Part shown: piece after piece, positions 11,846 through 23,480 of the stretch | Layout: the number at the start of each line of letters is the position of its first letter | Position numbering within the stretch: position 1 is the first letter of the stretch | Origin: Inia geoffrensis | Taxonomy: Eukaryota > Chordata > Mammalia > Artiodactyla > Iniidae | Reading direction: 5' to 3' | Assembly: GCA_036417435.1 (NCBI GenBank) | Contig: CM070908.1 | Span: 47,401,090-47,465,089 of the forward strand | Length of the DNA stretch: 64,000 nucleotides | Program-made: the position numbers and the translations under genes | The notes under the pieces: model-generated | What the model was told of the DNA's origin: nothing | Seen by the model: the letters and a program-made list of their open reading frames with translations, nothing else | The model's database searches: none

Positions 11846-11858
11846 ATTGTTGTTGTTC

Positions 11859-12577
11859 TAGGCTCACAGTATGTCTTTGATTATTTCCAAATGACCAAAT
11901 ACGGTGGTCAGAGATCATAGGCACTCAAAATTTCTCCTTACATTTACTGCTGAGGTCATGTTTAATCTTCCTCAGGAGATGTCCAGGTCCAAAGACAATT
12001 CTGACGTCTTCCAGGAATGGAGGCTCCATGGGCATTCTCAGATGCCTGTCCCAGTGTCTGGAAACCTCTTAAGTTTGTAAGCTATTTGGTTTGTAAACTC
12101 CTTTAAAACCAAAGCCATGGGTGGCACCTTTTGACCTTGTTATATCTTCCTCTTGGGAATATTTTTCATCTTGAAATGTGGCAAGGTTATGATATATTGA
12201 AGACATGTTCCCTTTAACCTTTGCCCTACAATCTCACGCAGTAGAAAACCAGACTCGGGCGTTTCTGACATAGATTGCTGCTCAGAGAGGCTGTTTCAAC
12301 TTCATAGAGATGATGACTTTTAAAGATTTCAATTGTGCAGACTTTTTAGCTTTTACCTTTTCAGACTAGCCTGATCTTTTTTGTAATCATAAATATATTC
12401 TTCAATATAAAGTTAATATATTGACAACACAGAGAATTTTGAAAAGAGAGAAAACAGGAAAAAAATGTCACATTCCCAGTCATCTTATGTGTTTGCATAT
12501 GAGATGAATTTTCTGCCTGATAAAGGTTTATTCTTTCAGAGTTGCTCTGAAACCAAATTTATCCCGGTCCTGCACAG
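11859..12577. other. Unassigned non-coding DNA
   Basis: Ordinary AT-rich spacer. The A-rich stretch near 12400-12465 resembles old L1 3' ends in style, but I cannot assign it. Confidence 0.35.
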
Positions 12578-12768
12578 TTGTGGATTTGGAATTAGAAAAC
12601 TCAGGCTTCAGGCTCTATTGCCTAATAGCTGTGTGTGCTTCCCCAACTTACACAACCTCTCTGTGTCTGGTTTTCTCCTTAGTAAAATAGGGATGGTGAT
12701 TCCTGTTAGTGAAGTAGTAGAATGCATTGGGGGATCAAGCAAGATAAGGCAACACCCTTATTAAGCCC
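12578..12768 (+). mobile_element. MIR SINE fossil
   Basis: Plus-strand MIR pattern: 'ttggaattagaaaactcaggcttcagg', then 'taatagctgtgtgtgcttccccaacttacacaacctctctgtgtctgg', then 'agtaaaatagggatggtgattcctg'. Diverged and truncated at the 3' end. Confidence 0.75.
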
Positions 12769-12849
12769 TCTTAATATAAACATAAGCTTCTATTATCATT
12801 CATCTTTCTCTGGATTTTTTTCTGACCCCTGTGTTTATAGTGGCTGCTG

Positions 12850-13335
12850 CTGGTCCATCTACATCCCCTGGAGCCTCACACTGTAGCTCCCACAGGCTCA
12901 TCTTCACTGCAGCATTTGCCTCTCTTTCACCCAAGGGCTTAACCTGGCAGCCAGTTCCTGGTCAATACACACAAGACAGGTTAATATCAGAGAATTAACA
13001 CCTTCAGATTGGGCTACAACCAATGACTGATGGAAACTGATCTGTATATACTCTGGTTTACCTGCTTTTTACGGGGTAACACCTAGTCTCATAGACTACA
13101 CTGGATCCCAGAGCTTCCCTGGTGTCATTAAGCTCTAGGTGCCCACAGCGATAGCCAGCTCAACTATACACATTTTTTTTGGCTTCCTGAATCATTTATT
13201 GGCTCCCTTCCCTTTACTGACTCACTAGTCCACTCTTGAACTTGTATTTCCTGGGATTACCTCCCAAATAAACTACTTGTACTTGAATTCTTGTCTCAGG
13301 GTCTATTTCTGAGGGTACCCCAAACTCAGCCAGAA
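12850..13335 (+). mobile_element. LTR-like interspersed repeat (copy 1 of a family with 20.95 kb)
   Basis: The end of this stretch ('tatttcctgggattacctcccaaataaactac', 'cttgtctcagggtctatttctgaggg', 'ccccaaactcag') is shared with 20950-21210. The common 3' block contains an AATAAA signal (13267-13272 region) and ends in a CCCAAACT type terminus, which suggests an old LTR or similar element. I cannot name the family by eye. Confidence 0.5.
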
Positions 13336-14039
13336 TGAGTCACAATTGTTTCAGATAGAAATGGCAGGCATCCAATTTAACTCAGTCTAGCCTAGATTAA
13401 AATTAAGAAAGTCGGTTCACTGACTATATAATGCAATGTCAGAAGGTGACAAATCCTATTCAAGGATGGTTGGATCCGCTGAACTCATTGACTTGTTCTC
13501 TCTCTTTCTCAGCAGTGTTTTCCTTTATGTATGAGCTTATCTTCAGATTCAAAAGATGGTGGCTGTGAGGCTCCTCCCAGCCCACACTGCCCCTATAGCA
13601 TGCAGTGCCTGAGAATGTAGACCTTTTGTCCACACCAGTATCAATTCCAGAAAAGGTGTCCTATTAACAGTATTGGGATACATGCTAGCCTCCAGAATGG
13701 TCACTATGTCCAGCGGTTGAAGTATGCTGGGTGGTCACCCCAGGAAAGGGACAGCTCCAGTGGGACCACCTGGGATGAAGTGAAGTGGGTTTGGCTTCAA
13801 AAGGATGTGGGCAGTGACAAGAATCCCACAAATGAGAAAATGCTTTCTGGGGTTGCAGTGTTCTTTCTTGATGGTACCGTACATTTTTGGACCTTTGTAC
13901 CCCAACAGAAGTACTTGGAACTAACAATATAACAATAGAACCAGTGAATCCTTTTCCAAGTTCAGAACAGATGGCTTAGACGTCACCTTCTGTAATGGAG
14001 GAAAAGGAAAATATATGCATTAAACAGTAAAAATAATAA
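13336..14039. other. Unassigned non-coding DNA
   Basis: Two opposite-strand frames (13685-13927 minus, 13717-13932 plus) overlap completely and show no known domain. I found no splice signals that would join either to another frame. Confidence 0.4.
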
Positions 14040-14275
14040 TTATTTGTCATGCACACATAGGACACGTTCTGAATTCCATGCTAAGTATTTTACACACATG
14101 ATTTTATGTAAATCCCAGAGACAAACCCTGTGACTAGTCACACAGATGACTAGGATTTTTATTTTATAAACGAGGAAACTGAATGAGTTTCTCAAAATTT
14201 TTCAGCTTATAAGTGGCAGACTTTTGCATCGAGGCTGGTGTGGTTTGAAGCCTGTGCTGTGGCCACCATGCGGCA
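14040..14275 (-). mobile_element. MIR SINE fossil
   Basis: Reverse-orientation MIR: 'ccatgctaagtattttacacacatgattttatgtaa', 'tttattttataaacgaggaaactgaatgag', 'cttataagtggcag'. Diverged; no TSD. Confidence 0.7.
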
Positions 14276-14376
14276 GCGCCTGCCTGAAACTGATGCTTTG
14301 TGAACATCACCTTGGCTGGACCTATGTATACTAATGCTCATCTGCTGTTACGTTCCTTTTCAGTGTTCAGACACAA

Positions 14377-14400
14377 TAAAACAAACAAACAAACAAAAAA
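14377..14400. repeat. Short (AAAC)n tract
   Basis: About five AAAC/AACA units ('aataaaacaaacaaacaaacaaaaaaa'). Confidence 0.7.
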
Positions 14401-14677
14401 ATCAAAACACTGATTGAATTCCAGGGTGGATTAACTCCTTCTTTCTTTCAAATCTCACACTTGAGGTTGGAGACTCTTTGGTCCAACACCAAAGTTTCCT
14501 TCTGATCCAAGAACTTGCAGACCTTACACCTAGAACCACCTGGCCTAGACAAGTCTTTTTATTTAACAATAGTATAATTGGAGTTGCCCAGGTCACTGCA
14601 TCGATTGTCCTTTTGCAGTGAGCCTACAAAGTCTCTTGATTGAGTAGGCATTAGGTTGGATCAGATTTGATGAGGAT

Positions 14678-15391
14678 TAATTTATGGAGTTTCTTTTTTT
14701 AAATTAAAAATATTTATTTTTTATTATTTTTTCTTTATTCTTTTTATTGTGGTAAAATATACATAACATAAAATTAACTCTCTTAATCACTTTAAATATA
14801 CAATTCAGTAGTATGAATACATTCATAACATTGTGCAACAATCGCCACTATTCATATCCATAGTTCTTTTCATCTTGCAAAACTGAAACTCTATACCCAT
14901 TAAATGATAACTTCCCATTCCTCTCTGCCCCCAGTCCCTGGTGACCACCATTCTACTTTCTATCTCCAATTTTGACTACTCTAAGTACCTCATATAAGTG
15001 GAATCATACTGTATTTGTCTTTTTGTGACTGACTTATTTCACTTAGTGTAATATCCTCAAGGTTCATCTATGTTGTATGTAGCCTATGTCAGAATTTCCT
15101 TCCTTTTTAAGACTGAATAATATTCTCTTGTATGTATATATCACATTTTGCTTATCTATTCATTCATTGATAGACACTTGGGTTGCTTCCCATTTTAGCT
15201 ACTGTGAATAATGCTGCTATAAACATGGGTATGCAAATATCTCTTTAAGATTCTGCTTTCAATTCTTTTGGGTACATACCCAGAATTGCTGGATCAAATG
15301 GTAATTCTATTTTTAATTTTTTAAAGACTTACCATACTGTTTTTCATAGTAGCTGTACCATTTTACACTCCCATAATTTGTGGAGTTTCTT
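14678..15391 (-). mobile_element. Old L1 3' region with near-perfect TSD
   Basis: Minus-strand L1 of an older type: the 3' UTR 'tattgtggtaaaatatacataacataaaatt' on the plus strand, and the ORF2 end near 15020-15370 ('ggttgcttcccattttagctactgtgaataatgctgc'). TSD TAATTTATGGAGTTTCTT (14678-14695) and TAATTTGTGGAGTTTCTT (15374-15391), 17 of 18 identical. Confidence 0.85.
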
Positions 15392-15624
15392 AATCAGCTC
15401 TCTAGGACCATCTCTCTTACTGGGGCTGTAAGCTGCAGCTCTAAGTATTTTGTGCTTGATAAAAAACAGAACTGTATTTGTATTCCTTTTAGACATTTTG
15501 CAATTTTGTTGTTGTTTAAAGATGTAGGAGGTAACTGGGGTCCGAGTCTAATTATCTCTGTGATCAGCTGATGAGTGAACTACCCATACATTTGAAAGTG
15601 CTAAATTCTCTCATTGGTTTGGGC

Positions 15625-15770
15625 AATATTTATTCATCTACTCTTGGATATCAGGGTCTGTGCTAGGTGCTAGGGACACAACAGTGACCCAGACACAAAC
15701 AAACTGCCCCACAAATAAATATATAACTACAAATTGTGATAAGGATTCTGAAAGAGTTCCAAAGGCAGAT
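15625..15770 (+). mobile_element. Ancient mammalian repeat, part 1 (split)
   Basis: The pattern 'gggtctgtgctaggtgctagggacacaacagtgacccagacacaaa' and 'aaattgtgataaggattctgaaa' belongs to a widespread eutherian interspersed repeat. Two further copies in this window (18755-19295 and 36830-37475) share the same order of landmarks. I cannot name it safely. Its continuation resumes at about 16310. Confidence 0.5.
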
Positions 15771-16309
15771 TACATCAGTCAGTTTCCAGTGTATGAACCA
15801 GAAAAAAATCTAGGTATTTTAAACTGGATGTAAGTTAATACAAGGAACTGGGTGTTTGGAGAAATCAGTGGAGGGGATGAAGGAGTAGCTTAATCCTGGG
15901 TTTCAGGAGTGTCTCCCAGAACACTGTAGAACTGTCTCTCCAGGGCTGCCACCACAGTAGAACTTAACCAGAGTCAAGAACTCACTGCCACCCACCTAGG
16001 TGTCTTATCAAAGCTGCCCCTGAACACCTGGGGAGTTGCTGAGTGGATACCCAGGGCCATGATCCATAATTTAGGAAGCCAGATCAAGAAGCAACATGAC
16101 CACTAATGTCACTATACCCTCTCCCTCTTCACTGTCAGGAATCTGAAAACTGATAGAGTACGGAAAAAACTCATGTTCTCATGATGACGCCAGTAGCACC
16201 AGGCCAGCTGGGTAGAACCAGGCCAGCATCCAGAACCTTAGCTGCAAGGGAGTCAGCAATGCAGTTAGCACATCCGTCCTCTCCAAGCATGGACATGGAG
16301 TAGGTCCAT
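15771..16309. other. Insert that separates the halves of an older repeat
   Basis: About 540 bp between two collinear parts of the same ancient repeat. It has its own repeat-like look ('ggaactgggtgtttggagaaatcagtgg', 'gggtttcaggagtgtctcccagaacactgtag'). No TSD or coding frame was identified. It is probably a later transposon insertion of unknown family. Confidence 0.4.
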
Positions 16310-16700
16310 CTAAAGGGCCCAGTGCAGGATGTTGATTTAGTTTGGGAAGTAGGGAAGGCTGCTTCAAGAAAACAACATTTCAGCCGAAACATGAAAAATA
16401 AGCAGGACTTGGAACACAGTCAAGGAGTGAGAGGTGGTCCATGTAAAAGGAACAGTGAGAGAGAAGGTTTTGTGCTAAGAAGGTGCCTGGTGTGCCTGGG
16501 GAGCTGGACGGCAGCTGGTGGAGCAGGATGGGTTAGAGGGAGAACAACAGGCTGGAGGGCAGGGAAGGCCTGCTCAGCCTTCTGGATCGCTTCTAAGATT
16601 ACTACGATGGAACTCTAACTGCAGTGGAAAGTCATTGAGCTATTTAAACAGGATAGAATTGATCTGCTTTATATTTATGAAGGTTATTCTTGCTGATGTG
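16310..16700 (+). mobile_element. Ancient mammalian repeat, part 2
   Basis: Continues the element of 15625-15770: 'gggaagtagggaaggctgcttcaag', 'aacatttcagccgaaacatgaa', 'aaaggaacagtgagagag', 'ggaaagtcattgagctatttaaacaggatagaattgatctg', 'gttattcttgctgatgtg'. The landmarks match the other two copies in order. Open frames here are not supported as genes. Confidence 0.5.
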
Positions 16701-17461
16701 TAACAGTGGTTTAGAGGCAGCAGGAGGAGAAATGGGGCTAGTAAGCTTAGTGAGGAGTTGTCGTTCAGATGAGGGTGATGTCGGTGCAGGTGATACAGAG
16801 AATGGAGGAACAGGAATTGCATTTTGGAGGCAAAGGACTTGAGGCTGGGCTAGTGGAAGCAGAGGTAAGGGTGAGGGAGGAAAGAATCTAGGCGAGACTC
16901 CTAAGTGTCTCATCCGAACGGCTGGAGGGGATGCTCACACTACTTAGTGCAATGGGGAAGGCAGGTAGAGTGGGTTTGCCTCTACGACCTCAGCTCTGAG
17001 GTCACATAGTGTCACTGCTACCACAGTCACAGGTGCTCCCAGATTCAGGGTGAGGAAACAAAGGCCTCGCATCTCAATGGAAGAGGTTTTAAAGCATCGC
17101 TGCAAGAAGATCATGGGAGAAGGGAAATATTGTTATGGACATTTTAGAAAGTATAGTTTGCTACACTATCCAAAAATAGGGTGATCTTTCCATTTATTCA
17201 AGTCTTCTGTTGTGTCTCTCTGTAGATTTTTAGATTTTTTTACTCCTAGAGATAGGGCACTTTTAGAGTAGGTTGCTCTGCTTTGTTGTCTTATTTGATG
17301 AGACTGTAATTGGAATAATTTCTTCAATTGTATTTCCTAACTAGTTATGGTTTACACAGAAAAGCTATGGTACCTATGTGTTAATATTGTAGCTGTTCAC
17401 ATTAGCGAATGTCTTGGCGAAGAATTAGTTTAAGACATTGCTAAATTACCGGGTCATTATT
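16701..17461. other. Unassigned non-coding DNA
   Basis: The first 200 bp are purine-rich and probably the tail of the ancient repeat before it. The rest is unassigned. Confidence 0.35.
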
Positions 17462-17692
17462 TGTTTCTTACTTTTTTTTTTATTTTGCGGTACGCGGGCC
17501 TCTCACTGTTGTGGCCTCTCCCATTGTGGAGCACAGGCTCCAGACGCGCAGGCTCAGCGGCCATGGCTCACAGGTCCAGCCGCTCCACGGCATGTGGGAT
17601 CTTCCCGGACCGGGACACGAACCCGTGTTCCCTGCATCGGCAGGTGGACTCTCAACCACTGCGCCACCAGGGAAGCCCTGTTTCTCACTTTT
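17462..17692 (-). mobile_element. CHR-2 SINE with TSD
   Basis: Minus-strand CHR-2, body about 17488-17678, with a short interrupted A tail ('tttttttttattttgcgg'). TSD TGTTTCTTACTTTT (17462-17475) and TGTTTCTCACTTTT (17679-17692), 13 of 14 identical. Confidence 0.93.
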
Positions 17693-18754
17693 GATTGTCA
17701 TGTGACACGTTTTCCACAGTCTGGTCAAGCCCAAAAGAAGATAGAAATGGGTCATTCTTTCATTGTATCATTCACCAAAAGAATCTGTGATTCAAACTTG
17801 TAAATCCACCTTGTAGAGATATGTTCCTTGTCATGTTAGAAGTAATTCTCCTTACAGATTTTCCTTTGTGCTTTTGGCCCTTGAGGTCTCCATTTTACAA
17901 AATGCAGGGAAGAGTTTGAAGCTGTCTGATTTATTTTAATACTGTCATAAGGAAGGCTAGACTGTAGAGCTGGGGGTGTTCCAGCATCAAAATATATTAC
18001 CTTTTGTTACTAAAATAAAATATTGTTATTATATTATTACTAGTATTTATCTATTAGAGATGATTTTTATTTATTCTTCTTTATTTTTGCTTTTTATTTG
18101 CTTTCTTTGCTTTATTTGCTTCTTTATTTTTCAATTTCCCATCTAATGTTTGCATAATAGAAAAGTGAAAAACTCATGCAAATTCCTTACAAAACATTTT
18201 GAAAATACAGGCAAGTAAAAGGAAAAAATATAAAGTGACTTGAAATCTTGCTACCTAGAGGTAAGCACTCAATATTTTGGGATCCAAATTTATAGAATTT
18301 CTTAAGTAAAAATGGGATTGTACTCTACATATCTTATTTACCCTGTTCTTGTAAATAACGAACCCCATACGAATAAATGTTTTTCAGACATAACATTTCA
18401 AAAACTGCATATTCTGAGGCTTTTCATGAATACTACTTAGAGAAGTTGACTGCATCCACACTTTGGCCAGAGGTGTAAACAATCCCCTCCCTGCTCCAGC
18501 TTTCCCAGCATTGGTGACTAAAAGAGTTGGAAAATCTTATTACTGCTTTAATTGGCAGCTCCCTAATTATTAATAAGATTGATCATTTTCCCAAAAGATT
18601 CAATGGACAATTGCCAGGATTGCTTGAAAATGCTATCACAGTAAAACAATGGGAGAGACATCTGTATGGGTGAATTTGTAAATATTTAATATTCAAGTTG
18701 TCATATCTCTAGGTTCAGTCCCTTTCACATGCATACACTCACTAAATCCCTATT
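17693..18754. other. Unassigned AT-rich DNA
   Basis: A T-rich simple stretch lies at about 18060-18135 ('tttatttgctttctttgctttatttgc'). Parts of 18130-18600 look like an old L1 3' region, but I cannot anchor it. Confidence 0.35.
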
Positions 18755-19295
18755 TTTAATCATTGACAAATATCTATTGATGGTCTACTATGTGACAAGC
18801 CCTGTTCTGGGTACTGGTGACAGAACAGTGAGTGGAAGTGGCAAAGTCCCTGGTGTGCGGACACTATGAGGAGAAACAAACAAGCAACAATGTGTGATAA
18901 CACCAGGGCAGAACATGGGATATGGTCTGGGGGCTGCAGAGTGGAGGGAGGGGCTGGGTATTACAGGGGCCTCAAGGGAGACTTCTGGATGAGATGATAT
19001 TTGGGTAGAGACTGAGATGAAGCAGTGAGTGAGTGAGCCATGCAGGCATCTGGGGAAGAGTGTTCCAGGCAGAGGGACCAGAAAGTGCAAAGTTCCTGGG
19101 CAGGAATGTCCTGGTTTGATGGAGGAGCGGCCGGGGCAGAATGAGGGGTGGGGGCAGTGGTCCAAAGTGAGATCAGAGAGGTGGAGAGGCCAGGTCATGT
19201 GAAGGTTTGTAGGTCCTGGCCAGGAAGGACTCGGATTTATTCAGAAGGAGATCAGAAAGGAGGTGGAGAGGTTAGTATGATGCTACTGCCACGGT
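18755..19295 (+). mobile_element. Ancient mammalian repeat (copy 2)
   Basis: Landmarks in order: 'caagccctgttctgggtactggtgacagaacagtgag', 'gatgatatttgggtagagactgagatgaagcagtgagtgagtgagccatgc', 'gttccaggcagagggaccagaaagtgcaaag', 'ccaggtcatgtgaaggtttgtagg'. Same family as 15625-16700 and 36830-37475. The minus-strand 136-codon frame inside it is an artefact of this GC-rich repeat. Confidence 0.55.
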
Positions 19296-20104
19296 TCGGC
19301 TGAGTGGCCAGTGGTGCACAGGGATATCAGCCATCTCTCCTAGGTGGCCTGCCCTGCTCTGCCATCCTCAGGATGGCCCAATCTCTCTCCTCTAAGGCCA
19401 GACCAGGGAAAGAGGGAGTGGGTGTCTTATGAGGTTTGCTGGGTGCTAAAGGGTCTGTGTGACAGGCAATCACAATACCTAAGAGTGACAAGGCAGGATG
19501 GGTGGGTGTCACCTTCAGAAGCTGGTTTGACAAGCCTGGGTCTCACACTTTCAGGGTTGACAGGAACATGCTGGTGACTTAGAGAAAAAGCAAGGTGAAG
19601 GCACCAGAGACTTCAACAAAATGCCCAAAAAAGAAGTGACAGACACGGATGCGTCGTGGGTACCAAATCACTCTATATTTAATCTCCGTATGAGGTACTG
19701 AGCATCTATAAATGACAGCAAGAGGCAGCCTGGCAGGCTGCTGTGGGTTTCACTTGCCAGTTAGGGACTAGCTGGAGGTTTTTCTCATGTCTGAAATGCC
19801 ACTTCTGAACACAAAAACTAAGCAAAGTGGGTTCAAAGTCCCAAGTCCAGCCCTCTACTCACAAACCAGGTCAATGAGCTGTCAAGCAGGAAGGACTTGG
19901 AAGGACCAGGACCGAAGACCCTATGGGTAGCATTGATCACTTCCAGGGCCTGACCCAGAGACCTCATGTGGAGAGTATCACACAGAAACTTCACAGGGGG
20001 AACCAGGGCACACGAGGGGCTAGATTCCTTGTGGTGATGTGGTGGTCGTTGTCCTAAGCTCTAACTTAGGGGAACAATCAGTACTAGAGCTCCCTTCACT
20101 GTCC
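19296..20104. other. Unassigned non-coding DNA
   Basis: GC-richer than its surroundings. Short frames near 19327-19577 overlap on opposite strands and lack any recognisable domain. Confidence 0.4.
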
Positions 20105-20335
20105 AGGCCTCTTCAAGGATGACAGAAAGCCCACCTTTTCCAGGAAACCCTCCTGCCCATCTCAGCTCATGCTCATCTCCCTTCTCTGGCTTTTGTGGAC
20201 CTCTGGATGGCAACACTTGTTTAGCACTTAATTGTTCAAAAGATAAAATTCATGAGGCTGATGACTGTTCTGCTTATTTCTATACCCCCAGTGTAGGAAC
20301 CATGGTGATATCTCAATGAACAGTTATTAAAAGGA
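20105..20335 (+). mobile_element. L2-like fossil
   Basis: 'ccttttccaggaaaccctcctgcc', 'ttgtttagcacttaattgttc', 'gaggctgatgactgttctgc', 'tatacccccagtgtaggaacc' follow the usual order of the L2 3' region. Decayed, non-coding. Confidence 0.5.
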
Positions 20336-20664
20336 TAGATTTTATATTTTTATAATTAAAAAAAATTGAAATATAGTTGATTTACAATGTATTAATTTCT
20401 GCTATACTGCAAAGTTATTCAGTTATAAATATATATATACATATATATGTATATATATATATATATGCATCCTTTTTACAATATTCTTTTCCATTATGGT
20501 TTATCACAGGATATTGAATATAGTGCCCTGTGCTACGCAGTAGGGGCTTGTTGTTTATCCATTCTACATAAAAAACTAACATCTGCTAACTCCAACCTCC
20601 CACTCCATCCCTCCCCCAACCTCCTCCCACCAGTCTGTTCTCTATGTGAAATGGATGAATTTTA
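20333..20664 (-). mobile_element. 5'-truncated L1 3' UTR with (TA)n tract
   Basis: Minus-strand L1 3' end ('aaaaattgaaatatagttgatttacaatg'...'attatggtttatcacaggatattgaat'). A (TA)n-type stretch at 20425-20466 has grown inside the 'cagttatacatatatata' region. Possible TSD GGATAGATTTTA (20333) and GGATGAATTTTA (20653). Confidence 0.85.
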
Positions 20665-20949
20665 AATTCTTTTAAGGGTGTATAGATATTCTTATAAACT
20701 TAGGATGAGATCAGATCTTGTTTGTTGTCATCTCTGTCCTTTTTCTTCTTTCTCTGCCATATTATCAAGCAGACACCATCAGTGGCCCGTCCATATGACC
20801 TCAGCCCACTCCAAAATCAGCTACAGAGAGTTCCCGTGCTTTTTTGGCTCTGCCATAGGTGAGGGCTTGGTCCTCGTGTCCTGGACATTCTCCAAAGAGT
20901 CAAATCTGCCAGGATGACCCTCCGTCAATAAAAGAAGGGAATTGGTAGA

Positions 20950-21210
20950 TAGCTTCCAGATTCCTTGTTTCTTGGTGGAATAATTCTGTGTGCAGCCCAC
21001 AGTCTCTCAGAAGCCCCCAGTGGACTGAGCCCAGCTGCTGGCAGTGGTTGCCCACATATAGTGCACCCTCATGGCTTTCTTACCTCCCCTTTCCCAGGTC
21101 ATCACTGTTTTACTCTATTTCCTGGGACCACCTCCTAAATCCTAAATAGACTACTGATACCCAAATCCTCACATCAGGGGCTGCTTTGGGGGAACCCAAA
21201 CTAAGACACT
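20950..21210 (+). mobile_element. LTR-like interspersed repeat (copy 2)
   Basis: Shares with 12850-13335 the block 'tatttcctgggaccacctcctaaat', 'agactactgatacccaaatcctcacatcaggggctgctt' and the terminus 'gggggaacccaaactaagac'. It is an old LTR-like or related repeat. Family not assigned. Confidence 0.5.
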
Positions 21211-21360
21211 TACCTACGGTGCTTAGAAAAGCTGTGCATATGGGATTCCTGTGAAGATGGAGTGAAGTGATGCAAGTAAGGTGCTCAGCAGGGCTTGGTC
21301 TACTGTAAATGTCTGGCCCCATCAGCCACTATCGCTGTTGTGGTCCATGTTGATGGTGCC
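21211..21360 (+). mobile_element. Probable MIR 3' half
   Basis: 'cttacctacggtgcttagaaaagctgtgcatatgggattcctgtgaagatggagtgaagtgatgcaagtaaggtgctcagcagggcttgg' has the spacing of the MIR 3' half (deletion/insertion decay throughout). Weak. Confidence 0.4.
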
Positions 21361-21845
21361 CAAACAATATTTGTGCATTCTTCATCTTTGAGGTGGGATT
21401 TTGAGGAAGAATTGAGGCAAAGACCAAAGGGCACCCAGGACAACAATAATGGTAGAAATCAATGAGGAGGAGCAGAGGCAAAGATCAAAGACAAAGCCAT
21501 GAGAAGCAGCGCACACTAGGTGTTCGCCTGTGTGGTACCAATCTCAGAAGAAGTAATACATCACCCTGGGCCAATGGGGAGAGCTTCCTGTATTTTCAAA
21601 GCGGTGATGTAGCCCTTCAGCCAGCTGGAGTATAAGGATATTTACAAGCTGATGGCAATGGTCTTTTAAGACAAACCTGGCAGGAATGGTCAGAAATTTG
21701 GCTTCCTTTGAAGGGACAGGCAGATTCTGTATGTCAAGTTGCAGAGGAGCAGGTCTAGTTTCTGAAGCCTGTGCACAGAGAAGTGGAAAACAAAGACATG
21801 GGCAGAGCTAGAATCCTGAGGATTCGAGAATCAGCAAAGGTTAAA
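21361..21845. other. Unassigned non-coding DNA
   Basis: Nothing recognised. Confidence 0.4.
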
Positions 21846-22094
21846 GTCTGTACTTGGGTCAACAGATACATGCTACTATATATAAAATAGGTAGTCAACA
21901 AGGACCTACTGTACAGCACAGGGAACTCTACTCAGTAATCTGTAATAACCTATATGGGAAAAGAATCTGAAAAAGAATGGATATATGTATATGTATAACT
22001 GAACCACTTTGCTGTACACCTGAAACTAACACAACATTGTAAATCAACTATACTACAATATAAAGTAAAAATTAATTTAAAAATGTCTGTACCT
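21846..22094 (+). mobile_element. 5'-truncated L1 3' UTR
   Basis: Plus-strand L1 3' end only: 'acatgctactatatataaaataggtag', 'ggacctactgtacagcacagggaactctactcag', ending 'caatataaagtaaaaattaatttaaaaat'. TSD GTCTGTACTT (21846-21855) and GTCTGTACCT (22085-22094). Confidence 0.9.
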
Positions 22095-22904
22095 GCAGAA
22101 GAAGTGTTTAAATCTTTGCACTTTGTTGACTGTCTCTGAAAGAGATCAGATCCCACACGGGACTCTGGCAGTGATTGTGAGCAGTGGCAGACCACTGGTA
22201 TGCCACCATCATACCAACAAGTGTAATTGGTTCCATAGTGACTTTTCAGTACTAGGGTTTGTGCCTGACAACGTTTGATTCTGTAGAATGGAGGTCCCTT
22301 TGGAGTCCCAGTGCCTCTGTGCACGGTCAGTAAACATATGTAGCAGGTGGGGAAGCAAAACAAAGCCAGTGACGTCAAGGTAGGAGGGGAGAGGGAAGAA
22401 GAAAGCAATGAATCCTCAGCAGATGCTCTACCCGGGTTGGCTGAGTGGGGTCAGGGCCCCGGGGTGGCTGCCTTCTCTCAGTCCTGCCGGCTGGGACCAA
22501 AACAGACAAGATGTTCTCATTGATGTGGTTTCTTGCCAAACCACCACTGTAATTTACAGCTTACCCCAACATGGGGCAGGCTGGCTTCTCACCTGCTTTT
22601 TATGAACAGTGTGATTGCATCATTGTAGGGAAGACATAAAGTAGGCTGGGAAAGGGGAATGCAGATGTTCCACCAGTATGGACAAACTGCTCAGGCCATA
22701 AAGCACCCAGAGACTGGGTACAGGTGCTTGGGAGAAGCTGGAAAACCAAGCCATCTGAGACTTTTGGAGTCGCTCTGAACCCTGGGAGATATCCTTTGTC
22801 ATATTGTGATTTAGGATAAGAAATACATATATTTGGTTTTTGTCCCCTTTTCTGGCACAGAGCTACTAAAACCCTTGGAATTTCCTAAATAAGAGTGACA
22901 AAAG
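22095..22904. other. Unassigned non-coding DNA
   Basis: The 152-codon minus-strand frame (21950-22408) is half L1 3' UTR and therefore not a gene. No other feature seen. Confidence 0.4.
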
Positions 22905-23480
22905 TGTCTTTTGTTATGTTAATGAAGTGACTTTTGGACCTTACCTGGGGGTGGGGCTGGAATCAACCGTGTGATTGGAGAATTCAGTTTCCCCCTCCTC
23001 CCACAAGCCACTGTGGAGGGAAGAGAGGCTGGAGGTTGAGTTCAATCACCAATGGCCAAAGATTTAATCAATCGCACCTCTGTGATGAGGCTTCCATAAA
23101 ACCCCAGAGCTCTGGTTGGTGAACACGTGGAGGTTTGGGGGAGGGCACAGGAGCTCCACACCCTTTCCCCAAACGAGGCCCTTAGGCCCTTGGCCTCTTT
23201 TCCATCCAGCTGTTCCTAAGTTGTATCCTTCTCTAATAAACCAGTGATCTAGTAAGTATACAGTGTTTCTGAGTTCTGTGAGCTGCTCTAGCAAACTAAT
23301 TGAATCCAAGGAAGGGGTTGTTGGAACCCCTGATCTATAGCCCGTGGGTCAGAAGAACAGGTGACAACCCCTTACCTGTGGGATCTGATGCCACCTCTGA
23401 GAAGCCGTTGTGAAGACTGGGATGAAGTATAGGACATCCCACTGGGGTCAGAGAGAAACTGCCCCTGCAACACACACACT
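22905..23480 (+). mobile_element. Old LTR-like retroelement fossil
   Basis: Contains 'gttatgttaatgaagtgactttt', 'aaaaccccagagctctggttggtgaacacgtggaggt', a polyadenylation signal AATAAA (23235-23240) and 'gagctgctctagcaaactaattgaatccaaggaaggggttg'. I have seen this order in eutherian interspersed LTR-class repeats but cannot name the family. No retroviral coding sequence is present. Confidence 0.5.

Noticed and set aside
18788..19198. 136-codon minus-strand frame rich in proline, serine and histidine
   Set aside because: Lies antisense in an ancient GC-rich interspersed repeat that gives similar frames elsewhere. No domain or start context.
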